Of a stretch of 64,000 nucleotides of DNA, positions 35,213 to 45,693 are shown one piece after another (within the stretch, counting starts at the first letter, position 1; every line of letters starts with the position of its first letter). Source of the DNA: Laetiporus sulphureus 93-53 (lineage: Eukaryota > Basidiomycota > Agaricomycetes > Polyporales > Laetiporaceae); the NCBI RefSeq assembly GCF_001632365.1, contig NW_024468529.1:47762-111761 (forward strand), read 5' to 3'. A model generated the notes under the pieces. It had not been told where the DNA came from, ran no database searches, and was given only the letters and a program-made list of their open reading frames with translations. The position numbers and the translations under genes are program-made.

Positions 35213-35470
35213 GATATGACACGGCAGACATGATGCGATTTATCAATGTGGGAAATTGTGTGTGAATGTCGACTGATTTCTTACACATGCAACAAATATT
35301 TGCAACCATGGCATTTCATGTTGAAAATGTTTCACTTTGGCTGTGAATGTGCACTATTTGCCGTCTAAATGCTAAATTGGCAAAGCTTTGCCACAAATGT
35401 AAGACATCAGCTGACATTCCCACACGATTTTCCACATTTATAAATCGCGTCATGTCTGCTGTGTGATGTC
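35213..35470. mobile_element. MITE-like foldback element with about 100-bp terminal inverted repeats
   Basis: The left arm (GATATGACACGGCAGACATG, from 35213) and the reverse complement of the right arm (GACATCACACAGCAGACATG, from 35470) stay aligned inward for roughly 100 bp, through GCGATTTAT, AATGTGG, GAATGTC, CTTACA and GCATTT. Only about 50 bp of loop is left. There is no coding capacity, as expected for a non-autonomous foldback or MITE. No clear target duplication is visible. Confidence 0.75.
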
Positions 35471-36124
35471 CTCTAATGTACCTACCTTACACTACCTATA
35501 TCGACCACGATGAGCACTTCCGCCACGTACTGTACTTTACCTATTTGTCATCTATGCCAATCCCATTTACAGCAGCTGTACTAATAGCTTGAAAACATAT
35601 TTATATTTACGTACCTCTCGTTTATCCCACTACCGATGCTGTACTGTTATTTGGAACCGGCGCCGCAGCGCCAACTCCACCCAAGTGTGCATTTCTACGT
35701 CCTGTAATCAATCCTGCACGTTGCCCGTGACAACCAATGAGCGTGCCTCGAGCAAGGGACCCAGCCGCGGCCACGCGGCGCTTCTCGAGTATGAAAATGG
35801 CTTCATGTCTCCCGTGTCGAGGCCAACTCTGTGCATGCGCTTTGTGAATGAAACTTGTTTCCGAAGACTTTCGCGTGGCAACCATCACAAGTATCTGGCT
35901 TTCTATGCGGTAATCGCGAGCAACATGGCACTAGTACAATACAAGACGGATGGAGTCGAGGTTCTGTTACACTAGATTCTGAAGCAGTATACAACGCAAG
36001 CCTACCACTAGCTACAACAACTAACTTAGTCCATCAAATGCGACGATACGAACGCACGCCAATCCGGCAATGTCCTATATTTGGTCAATGTTTCAATGTT
36101 CCATGGGATTTCGGGATCAGATAT
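35471..36124. other. Intergenic region
   Basis: About 650 bp downstream of the F-box gene stop; AT-rich, no supported gene. Confidence 0.4.
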
Positions 36125-37183
36125 CTAAGTAGGGTGATAGATCTCGGGAAGCATCGTCCCGTAGTTAGCGTCGTTTCTAGCTTGGACCGCCCTTCCCCAT
36201 ATACTCATCCCACCTCTGGCGGCCTCAATCCACTCTTCGCGGGAGGTCTGACCTTGAGGAGACAAAACGACGTATATCCGCTCGTCCTTCTCCCGTGCCT
36301 CCTGCATGAGTCCGCGGAAAGCGTCCCGAGGAGAAGTATACGTGACATCGTCCGCGCGTGCGGTCATGGTCGTCGGATAGCGCATGATATGGTACCACGG
36401 GTTGTGCAGGAACTTGCGCTCGTCGACGGTGAGGACGATCATCCGCATGGACTTGTGGTCCAGGATGCCGTCGGGCAGACGGACGTGACCACGTGAGACG
36501 TTCGCGCCGAGATCGAGGTAGGGCACGGCGAGGTGAGTGAGGTTTGGGAGCAGCTCGTGCGGAACGTATGCAGAGATCTGCATGTCGAGCAAGCGGAGGT
36601 GCGTGATGTTGTGCAGGAATAGGGTGCCATTCGGGATGCGCAAATCCTTGAGAAAGTGCCATTCATACCGCAGTGTGTGCGTGAGGAGGGTGAGGGAGTG
36701 AAGCGAGGACAGGAGAGGAGCGTCCAGCTGGCTCTTCCGACCGGACTTGGCGACCGTTTGACAGAGCATGAATACTACGCGGAGGGCTGCCGTGGGCAGA
36801 GCGAGGTGTTCGACGTGCACGCATGGTTTGAGGAAATCTATCTCGCTAGTGGGCGAGGCTATCCCAATGCTCTCCGTCCAGAGACTGCGCACGTAACGTC
36901 CAAGATAAGCAGGCAAAGGAGAGCGCGAAGTGGGGACTGCCGCCCATCCAGAGTTCTGCAAATCCAGGTGTGTCAGGGGCTTTTGTCGATGGATGATGGT
37001 GGAGAAGAGATAGGGCAAGGCGAGCTTGCGCGCCCACGAGGACACCAGCGAGACCGATGCTGCAGCATCATGCGAGAGCGCCGCTGCTGCCTCTAAGATT
37101 TGCATGACGATCTCCACCGGGACAGACGGCTCGAAGGGAGAAATGGTGCAGGTCTCGGAACCATGCCTGGAGGAGTGCATCAT
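36125..37183 (-). CDS. F-box-like protein
   Basis: Single exon, 352 aa, starting at the first ATG of an ATG-ATG pair. The N-terminal PVEIVMQILEAAAALS ... ASVSLVSSWARKLALPYLFSTI is the F-box-like motif typical of Agaricomycete F-box proteins, with the common alanine-rich second helix and the SLVSSWARKLALPYLF motif. The remainder is leucine-rich (SLHSLTLLTHTL, ITHLRLLDMQISAYV, NLTHLAVPYLDL) and presumably binds a target. Such proteins recruit substrates to SCF ubiquitin ligases through Skp1. Which target is unknown. Lack of introns is common in this expanded family. Confidence 0.72.
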   Translation of the reverse strand: MMHSSRHGSETCTISPFEPSVPVEIVMQILEAAAALSHDAAASVSLVSSWARKLALPYLFSTIIHRQKPLTHLDLQNSGWAAVPTSRSPLPAYLGRYVRSLWTESIGIASPTSEIDFLKPCVHVEHLALPTAALRVVFMLCQTVAKSGRKSQLDAPLLSSLHSLTLLTHTLRYEWHFLKDLRIPNGTLFLHNITHLRLLDMQISAYVPHELLPNLTHLAVPYLDLGANVSRGHVRLPDGILDHKSMRMIVLTVDERKFLHNPWYHIMRYPTTMTARADDVTYTSPRDAFRGLMQEAREKDERIYVVLSPQGQTSREEWIEAARGGMSIWGRAVQARNDANYGTMLPEIYHPT

Positions 37184-37930
37184 TATTGGTGATCGTGTTC
37201 CTTTAAGATTGAGGTTTTCGATGCGCAAGCTGAAAGGTAGGACGCGGGAGCTCAGTTGTCCGTGCGCAATGGGGCGGTCGATGCGCGGCGTTGGGCTCGA
37301 TTCCTTGCAAGTTGCAAGCGGCGAACTTGCCAGGTATCTCAGACCGTCAGCCTGGATTCTAATCAAATGTGTATGGAATGAATTTAGATGGTCAGCACAT
37401 GAAACAGCTCTTGATCAATCTCTTACCGTCGGGTTATTGGTGAAAATGTGACCGTGGCGGTTTGAGTTGCAAAAGATCGGATCTAGTAATAATGGTGTCC
37501 GCCAATTGATGCTAATGATCGCGATCAGCGTGGAGATGAGCTAAACTCCCAATGTACGGCGGACAGCGTCGAGCAGTGCAGTTTCAAGCTGGCCAACAAG
37601 CTCCAATATCGGAGCCTGAGAGCACCGACTGTTTAACAATGAATATCATCATGTTTGTTGGGCATCAGAGGACGTGTTGAAAGATCAGAATTTGCATCGC
37701 CCTGCTGCCAATAACTGTCACCTACGCGACGTGAGACTGTTGGACGTGGCCCTTTCTCCTCCTTCATCAAGCCGGCAGGGTTGACCATCTGCCAGCTCGA
37801 CCTTGTTCTCTTTCTTCCATCTCTCTCGCCAGTTCTCTTTCTTTCTTCGTTGCAGGTTGATCCTGCACTCCCATACCGCTCGTTGCACCAAAAAGCTGCG
37901 CATTTCTGGCCACACAGCTGAAGCATCACG
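37184..37930. promoter_or_regulatory. Divergent intergenic region F-box / SDR2
   Basis: About 750 bp between divergent starts, holding both promoters. The 120 bp before the SDR2 start are pyrimidine-rich (TTCTCTTTCTTCC at 37807), a common fungal core-promoter feature. No known site recognised. Confidence 0.4.
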
Positions 37931-39584
37931 ATGGACATGGACGCACGCGAAGCCCCCGGAGATGCCTCGCCAATCTTCGACAACTTTGACATCGACCTCA
38001 TTGTTAAGGTCGTCATGCACACAATTCTGAGTCAGTGAGCCTCAGAGGTCACCGTGGTCCAGTCCACTGAGTTGCTGCGCAGGCCCGTTTTTCACGTTCT
38101 TCATCCCGGTGTTCTACTACTTCCAGGGCATGCCATGGTACCATCCTGTGTTGCTCAGCTCTGCAATATACGTGATGGCAGTGTCCGCGTTCTGTGAGTT
38201 CCATGCCTGATGTGTCCGTAATGACACTGCGGGTAGGCAGGAACCGTCTGACTCGCCGATGATCAGGGTTCTTCAAGTGGTGCTCTCGACTGTACAGGAA
38301 TCAGGGCAGCCTACTATATGCGCCTGCGCCGTTGGACTGGGGAGAGCAGATCGTCGTCATCACCGGAGGTGCGCGCGCTGAGTATTGTTACTGCGGATGT
38401 CGTCGAGCATGACAACTTTACGCAGGTGCATCTGGCATGGGAGAACTCATCGCGAATACTTGTGCTGTGCGCAATGTTACTGTTGTTGTGTTGGATGTCA
38501 ACCCTATCGTCACGGAGAACTGTGCGTTTCTTGCCTATCTCAGAGAACGACAAAGCGTGCATCTGAGCTAAACATGTTGCTGGATTAGACAACATCAACT
38601 ATTACAAGTGCGACGTCTCAAAATGGGAGGAGGTAGAGGCTGTCTCGAAGAAGATCATTGAGGACGTGAGTCTGAATTCATTGAGACTACGTCTGCGTTC
38701 TTTATCTAACTCATGCAGATTGGCCACCCGACAATCCTTATCAACAACGCAGGCGTCGTTCAGGGAAAGCTGCTGCTAGATCTCACTCCCGAGGACATCC
38801 AGCAGTACGTAAACTCACATGTACTTCCAAACTATTAGTAGTCGTCCTGAATCTCCAATTATCAGGACATTCTCCGTGAACACCCTTGCTCACTTCTGGA
38901 CGCTGAAGGCATTCCTTCCTGGAATGATTGAGCGCAAGACCGGTCACATTGTAAGACGTCATGTGGTAACGGCGACGGTAATGTTTACACGCATGTCTCA
39001 GGTCACGATGTCGTCCGTCGCAGGCATGGTTGGTATGGCACGGATGAGTACGCGGCGTCATCATTATAAAACGTCCCTGAAGCTGACTCTCGCTCCCCAC
39101 AGCTGACTACAACGCCTCCAAGGCCGCCCTCATCTCTCTTCATGAGTCTCTGCGCTACGAGCTGGACCACAAATACAAGACGCCCGGAATCCGGACGACG
39201 CTCGTCATGCCCGGACACGTCCTCACGCCGCTCTTCTCCAAGGTCCGTCTGCCCACCGCGTGGTGGTACCGTTTCCTCGTCCCGAGCTTGCCTCCCGTCG
39301 CGGTGGCCAAGGCGGTGATCGCCGCGCTGGATGATCAGCACTCGCAAGAGATCCTCATGCCGTTCTACGCGAACTTCGTGCCGTACTTGACCTTGTGCCC
39401 CAGCTTCGTTCGCGACTTTGGTCAATGGGTGAGTGCTCTGATCTCAGCGCGATGCTATTGATAGCTGAGGCGGTGGTGGGTTCTGAAGCTTTCGGGATGC
39501 GACTATGCCATGGATGGCTTTATCAAAGTGACTGGACGTCGCCCGGAGGAGGGTCCTGCGCCTAGCAAATCAGAGAAGGACTGA
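37931..39584 (+). CDS. Short-chain dehydrogenase, retinol-dehydrogenase/DHRS-like, membrane-anchored
   Basis: Model: join(37931..38030,38083..38193,38267..38368,38426..38521,38589..38665,38719..38804,38866..38950,39002..39032,39103..39428,39489..39584), 369 aa. Two N-terminal hydrophobic segments (about 22-45 and 52-70) precede the SDR fold. The cofactor loop TGGASGMG is at 103-110, and VVVLDVN ends the second strand in Asp, favouring NAD. NNAG follows, with a catalytic serine in VTMSSVAG, then Tyr232 and Lys236 (YNASK). It resembles SDR16C / RDH10-type enzymes, which oxidise or reduce lipid alcohols at ER or lipid-droplet membranes. Ten exons all close in frame. It is not closely related to the SDR at 6921. 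Confidence 0.88.
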
Positions 39585-40295
39585 TTCTCTGATTGCATTT
39601 AATGAGAGGCGCGCGTGCTCCGCTCTTGATTTATTTGCTTCTGGTACTTGGGTTGCTCCCGGATGTGGTTGAGTAATAAAAAAATTCGTGCTGAACGTAT
39701 AGGGTCTGTTCTCGAACAGAGTACTGAGTGGGTGCGCAAACTCCCCTCAACGTGCACATGCAAATTGTTCGAATGATTTTGGGAGTGCAAAGATTCGGGC
39801 GCTTCGGGAATGGGCGAAGTCGATAGAAACCCAATAAGGCAGGTGACGTGGATTGTGCTTCGGGTGCTGGCTGTGTCTCTTGCGTTTCTCACTAGGATCT
39901 ACTAACGTTGCTTGACATCTGATCGTTCTTTTTTTTCCGTGGTATCGCTGATGAAACAAGCCAGACACCATTTTGTGAGAACAGCAGCTCTACGGATTGT
40001 CTTATTCCTCGCTGACCAGGATTACACACAAAACACAAGAATCAGCTGTTTTGCATTTTCTCCACTCGCCATTCATATGTCCGATTAAACAAGGATGCGG
40101 CGACACACGTACAATGGCAGAGGGCGGGCATCGTCCTAACGTCGGCTGGTCGCTGCCGATCGACATCGGCCACTACGGCACACGCCGCCACCCGTCAGAA
40201 TACGAACATTAGTTCTCTTTGCCCTTCAGTTCAAAACGAACCACACTCTTCTCTTCTCCTCCCACCATCTCTTCACACTGCGCTGCGCCGCGACT
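39585..40295. other. Intergenic region
   Basis: About 710 bp, no supported gene; promoter of the disordered protein lies at its right end. Confidence 0.4.
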
Positions 40296-43200
40296 ATGGC
40301 ACCCGCATCTCATTTCATCTCCGAGGCTATGAGCAATGTATTCAGGAAGCCGCAAGCTCTGTTCCACAAGCGGTCCTCATCACGCTCGAGGTCGCGGGAT
40401 CGCACGTCGACGGTCCAATCGAGGATATCATCGCCTGACCGTCCGGAGAGCTCGAATGTCTTGCAGAGGAGCACGCGGGTCGTTGCGATGCAGAATCAGT
40501 CGGCGGTAACTGAAGTGAACGTAGGTTCCTCTCGTCTTCGGCACACTGTAACTGTTTATTAATGAAGATGTTATTCGACAGGATCCCAAAGGCATAGCTA
40601 GCGCTGTGAGTGTTGTCACCAACTGGCTTCATAACCTATGGCCTGCTCACATCTTACTTTCGCGCATATAGCCAGCTCAGGTGATCGAGGATGCATGCGA
40701 GAACAGCGTACCTGACGAACTATCACAAATCGGTCTCCCGCAGGATAGTGTACCAAACGCTGGCTACGTCAAGCTGGATCCGATCGTTGAACAGTCTCAT
40801 AGTGATGTTTCCGCGCATATCGAGGCACTTCGAGCCTCAGACCATGAGAACAGTAGTGTCGCTAGCGATATTGTCACTATCGGACATGGGTCAGTCAAGG
40901 AACCTGCGTTCAACGGGTTCACGGTACCACTCGCTATGGAGGATACCAAGGCGCATTTAGTTCACGATGTGCCAGCTACCCGTCCTACGTCGCCATCGGA
41001 AGCGGATACTGCGGATTCTGTTGACGTTGCAACAGAAATCCAAGCGAATGCTGGAGGTGACGAGGCCGCCGTTTCTTATGAAGGCGCGAAGGCGTCCCCA
41101 GACGCGACGGATGCGCAGGCTCCAGATGTCATCCATTCTATCATAACCCCCAGCGGACAACCTCAATATAAGCGCGATCTCTCCCTTGCTTCTTTCGGAT
41201 CTTCCTATCCTCATTCTCTTGACGAGGTGAAATCCTCCGATAAACCCCCTGAACCTGTCCTTCCCGCTCGCCAAGATGGTTCTCGGATATCTCACCTGCC
41301 ACCAGCTGTCATGCCAGGTGATCAAGGTGGCGAGGTGGATTCTGAGCCAACGCCTGTCCTTCCTACAACAGAAAACCATTTTTTTCTTCGGGTCGAAGAA
41401 CACACTATTGAGCCGCTGGGTCTACCGCTCCCGTCGACATACGCAGAGGCAACGAATGTGAGTATGATCTTGCAGGGCATAATGTTCTTCCACGACATGC
41501 GGCATTGACATAACGCTCTACAGCTTGCCATGAAGTACCCTGAGATAGCAGATCAAATCCTTAAGCTCCCCTTGTCCACGACTCACAGTGACGAGAGCGA
41601 TGCCATCAAGACCGGTCGTGATGCCTCCACTAACTCGCATTCTACATCGCCAGATCGCCTGGAGGATGAAAGCCGTGGACGAGCGAGAGGTCCTACGCAT
41701 ACAACTGAGCGGCCTAACTGGGCTTTGGCTCCAAACGACGATCAGGCTCAGCCCCGCTCACCATCTCGCCCCGAGTCGGCATCCTACGGGCGTCGCAAGG
41801 GGAAAGGGAAGGGCAAAGGACGCAGAGGACGACAACAAGGCATGAGCAGCAACAACGTCAGTCCAGAGCGCGGTCGTACGTCAACTCCAGACTGGGCCAC
41901 ATACAGCACCGGACAGGAGCATGTCGAGGATCTGATTGCAGCTATGAGGCCGCAGAATCAGGCGGGTAGACAGCGCTCATCGAACGATCAGGATGGCATG
42001 GCGAAGATTATGCAGAAGCTGAATGAGCTGCATACGATAGAGCAGGCGGTAGGGAGCAACATCAGAGCGACATTTGATAGACACAACTTCTCTGGTGCGC
42101 CCTCTAGCAGCGGAATATCGTCGCGCTCGTCGAGCGTTGGGCCGACAAGAGCGAGATTGGCAGCGCTCGCTCCGGAACTTGCGCTACAACCTGCTGATCT
42201 CCTTACTGCTGCGAATGATGTGCCGCTCCTGCAGAGGCTGTCGCCTACTCGCGTTTCCGGTGCCAACAGTGCAGCGTTGCTTGCCGCCGGACTCACACCA
42301 TCTCAAGTCAAGCGTACCAACTTGAAGGCCGTCGAGCAATTAACTCCTGTCGGCGGCAGCTTGCTATCTCGGATTGGAAGCTATGCTACGGAAGAAGTAT
42401 TTGCAGCTGCCCCTGCGTCTCAGAGCGAAGGTACGATGCGTCGCTCTAGTAACACCAGATGGGACGTTACGAAGGATATGGGTGGGCGCTATCGGAGTCG
42501 GCAGGACAACAGTGGTTCCTCTCAGTGGCGTTCGCGCTTATCCTCTTCTCCACACAAAGCTTCTGGAACCGCTAGCTTTGTATCTCCTGATGAAGAGTTC
42601 GAAGGGCCTGCGAGGGATCCATGGTCTTCTCTCGGACAAAGTGGGATGACGTCTTTTGGCCCTAGCTTGCCGCCTATCCTAGCCGGGGGAGAGCCTAGTG
42701 CAGAGGCTCCGCAAGGTGTTTTGCCGTCGGGAATATCGACGTCCTGGACGACTTCGCTAGACAATGACATGGAACAGCGAGTCTCAAGATTGGCAACTTG
42801 GTTAAGAGACGAGCAGGGCTTACAGACGGGGAGGCGCGAACCGAGCATCAACCGCGCGTCGAGCTTTGCATCCCTCCGAGACAAAGTGAACCCTGCTGAC
42901 TGGGATAGACCGCGCAACTATCCACCTAGCGCATATCCGCAGAGCAGGCTCCGCGGTACGCCATCTTCGTCCAAGACTGTTCGATTCGAAGAACGAGAGG
43001 CGGCTACGCCGGTGAGGCATATGCCGTACTCTGCTAGTACTAGCCGGGTCTTCGGGGATGGTGGTCGCAGTCATCATCAGGATACTATCCGGAAGGCAGG
43101 CGCGGAGGAAGATGCCTTGTTGTTTGCGTGGTCAAAGCGAGATCCGGCAGCCTCTTCCCGCCCGTCTGAGGAATTCCATGGCGATGGTGGGTTGCGTAAT

Positions 43201-43314
43201 CTGTACAGTGCGGATACATTTTCGCGTTTCAGTGGAACGGGAGATCCCCGGAACTGTGAGTCGACGAGCGATGGTCGGCGCATAAGGAATCAGGACGGCT
43301 GGACCGCCCTGTGA
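40296..43314 (+). CDS. Long intrinsically disordered hypothetical protein
   Basis: Model: join(40296..40520,40582..40605,40672..41457,41524..43314), 941 aa, in frame throughout; exon 2 is only 24 nt. The protein starts with a basic Arg/Ser stretch (HKRSSSRSRSRDR), runs through acidic Ser/Pro-rich segments, and has a basic patch (GRRKGKGKGKGRRGRQQG, about residue 430). A short helical region (MQKLNELHTIEQAVGSN) and an alanine/leucine-rich stretch (RARLAALAPELALQPADLLTAAND) are the only ordered-looking parts. No catalytic domain was found. The basic patches could bind nucleic acid or membranes, which is inference. The gene is real judging by the clean splice structure and long frame. Confidence 0.72.
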
Positions 43315-44364
43315 GATACTTAGTCCCACAGTATTTACAGTATAACCACATTGTACGCACTCCGGGAAACCCTCGTTCTTGCAGTTACCCTTGTTTAACT
43401 CTTTACACACAATGTAAGAGTTCAAGCCCAAACGTTCAAAGTGACAGTCGCTTGAATGTAGCCATTGAAAATGCAACTTCTTAACACGGCTAGTACGGAG
43501 AATTAGGAGCGAGATATCGCAAATTCTATGGTTTAGATCTCAGATCCTGCGTTCACACCTGGCGGGTGCTTACTCTCTGAACGAGAGAGTGACCAGGATA
43601 TCTTCATCTGGCCATGAGGATGTGCATACCCGTGAGTAGACTGATATCTGGCTCACCTCTGACAACCCTCCTATTGAAAGCAGACGTCCGACAAGGATAT
43701 CCGGAGTCTGCGCACGTTCGGAAATTCACCAGTCTGCCCCACGGGAGACTCATAGGCTAGATATCCGGAGAACCTGCGGACGATTAAGGAATTGTCTCGT
43801 CTGCCCACGGGAAGACCAGAAGGCTACAATGTAGTCCTTTAGATAAGCCGTCGCCAGGCTTCGGATCTGACCGTGAAGGCAGACAATCCCCGGTGGGTCA
43901 ACGTTGAACGTTGAACGTTGAACATTTGAACTCCCGTTTGCCGACCAAAATGCCTATGAGGACCTTTGAGACAGTAGAGTTTTCAAAAGGGAAAGCGCTG
44001 TTCGCTCATCCGATCATTTACCATGTGAGAAAATGATCAAGACTCAGATTGAAACTCAACATAATGGCGGCTGGTCGCGACTGCTGACGATTACATACCA
44101 AGTTACGGGCCCTGCAACGTAGGAAAGAGGGATCTTTAAGAGATCACAAGGCCTGGGTACCTCAAGTCAACGTTTAGAATTTCATATCAAGTTCCGTATG
44201 GATATCCGATGTGCCTGTCATATTTCCGACTAACTCCAAGCTTCTGAAAGTCCAGTCCCTGATTCTACTTAGGATATCTTGTATGTCTCGGGACGCGTGC
44301 TGGGCAGCACCGCGGAGTCTGCGGTCAGACAAGATATCTGGAGCCCGCGGAGGTTGAAGGAATT
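43315..44364. other. Repeat-rich intergenic region
   Basis: No gene. It carries two tandem copies of a roughly 68-bp unit (about 43690-43830), three tandem GTTGAAC heptamers (43903-43923) and the left half of a third, interrupted 68-bp copy (about 44325-44364). Confidence 0.6.
43690..43830. repeat. Tandem ~68-bp repeat, two copies
   Basis: Both copies begin with ATATCCGGAG and run through CTGCG, GGAA, GTCTGCCC, CACGGGA, GAC and AGGCTA in the same order and spacing, about 68 bp apart. A diverged third copy at 44325-45395 is split by the hAT-like insertion: GATATCTGGAG on its left side, GTCTCGCCTGCCCGCGGGA on its right. Confidence 0.7.
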
Positions 44365-45360
44365 TACTGTTCCGGAGAAAACTAGGTAGTTTTGTACAAC
44401 AAGGGTTTTATACATGTTTTAAACTATGTATTAAACGTGTTCAAAACTCGACCCCAAAAAAACGGTGTATTAAAACTCCCATCCAAGTGCTTATCAGAGG
44501 TGGCTGCGAGCGAGCGGACACTTTTGGCCCGAGATCGCTCAAATATGGTATAGAGATTCCAATTCTTGGATGGTGAGACATAAATGAGCCATCAACACTG
44601 TGCAGTCATGGCTTCCAACACTGAGTGCGGCAGCCCCTAAAATATACAGCCAATGCTTGGACTGATGAGGTCGACTCAGATGAGGATGTGGCTGAGGGTG
44701 CAGACTTGACGATGGATGCACTGGAGGCAAATTTCCATGCAGGTTTGCCATACCTCAAACTGTGTGACTTTCTATCTGACAGACCTCTTCTTGCAAAGCC
44801 AAGTACAACCTCGCGATTGGGATCCAAGATTATCCCTCCTCTCGCTAGCAGTATCCAGCGTGTTGTTAACAACAGATGAGGTCGCTTATGGACGAAGGGG
44901 ACGAGGCGACAAGCAATAAGCGGATGTGCGCTGGAGTTCATGGGCACGATATGAGTGCGAACATATATATTGGTGAGTACCAAATATACTACAAGATATA
45001 TAGAATGTACCTGGAGTTCACGGGCGCGATATGAGTGCGAACGTGAACTCCTCAAGAGTCTGCTACTAAGCGGTGGCGCACGGCCGGCTAAGTCCGAAGT
45101 CGATGCGCGCCGCGCGTACTAAGTGTCGATCTGTACCTCTAGTATAGTAAGTAAGAAAGGCATCAAAAAGTTCGTTTACCATACTTTTCGTCAGTTGTGC
45201 AGGCCTCCGAATGTAATGATACATTATGTAATGATATATTATGTAATGATGTTCAAAACTAGTTTAAAACATGCAAAAAAATGTACAAAACTGTCGCCTA
45301 TGCGGCGCCTACAGTTTAAAACGTGTACAAAACCCCCGGGGTAGTTTTTCCCGGAACGCT
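44365..45360. mobile_element. hAT-like DNA transposon (degenerate), 996 bp
   Basis: The element is flanked by perfect 8-bp direct repeats AAGGAATT (44357-44364 and 45361-45368), the target-duplication length of hAT elements. Its ends are inverted: TACTGTTCCGGAGAAAACTA on the left, TAGCGTTCCGGGAAAAACTA as reverse complement of the right, and similarity continues inward through GTTTTGTAC and TGTTTTAAACTA. The repeat in which it sits reads through when the element is removed. No intact transposase is present. A short + frame near 44790-44900 faintly recalls the C-terminal dimerisation region of hAT transposases. Internally there are a 32-bp direct repeat (44931 and about 45010) and three copies of a 14-bp TATTATGTAATGAT-like unit (45212-45252). 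Confidence 0.82.
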
Positions 45361-45693
45361 AAAGGAATTGTCTCGCCTGCCCGCGGGAGAAGCTAAGTCT
45401 GAGTCGCGTCTCGAACATTCTGACACAGGGCTGGCCATCGAACGAGCGAGCAATGACATTGACGGCGAGAATCCTAATAGCCCTAACTCCCTCTGTGGAA
45501 CGAATGCGGTATTGCGCAGCCGAATTGGCTTTCCTAGTGCAGCTGGATATCCATCGAGAGTGAACTCCAACATTGCGCCTACCGGAGAGCATCTCAATAA
45601 TGGATTCGAATTCTTTGGCCATAATGCACTGCCGCAAAGGCATCCCTCGACCATATATATAGTGATCTCGACAGGCTTTCATGTGGTCCTCGA

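Noticed and set aside
36656..37451. + strand frames opposite the F-box gene
   Set aside because: No family content; the - strand frame carries the F-box-like motif and is longer and continuous.
43690..43830. Possible CRISPR-like direct repeats
   Set aside because: Adjacent 68-bp units without spacers in a eukaryotic genome; it is a tandem repeat, not a CRISPR array.
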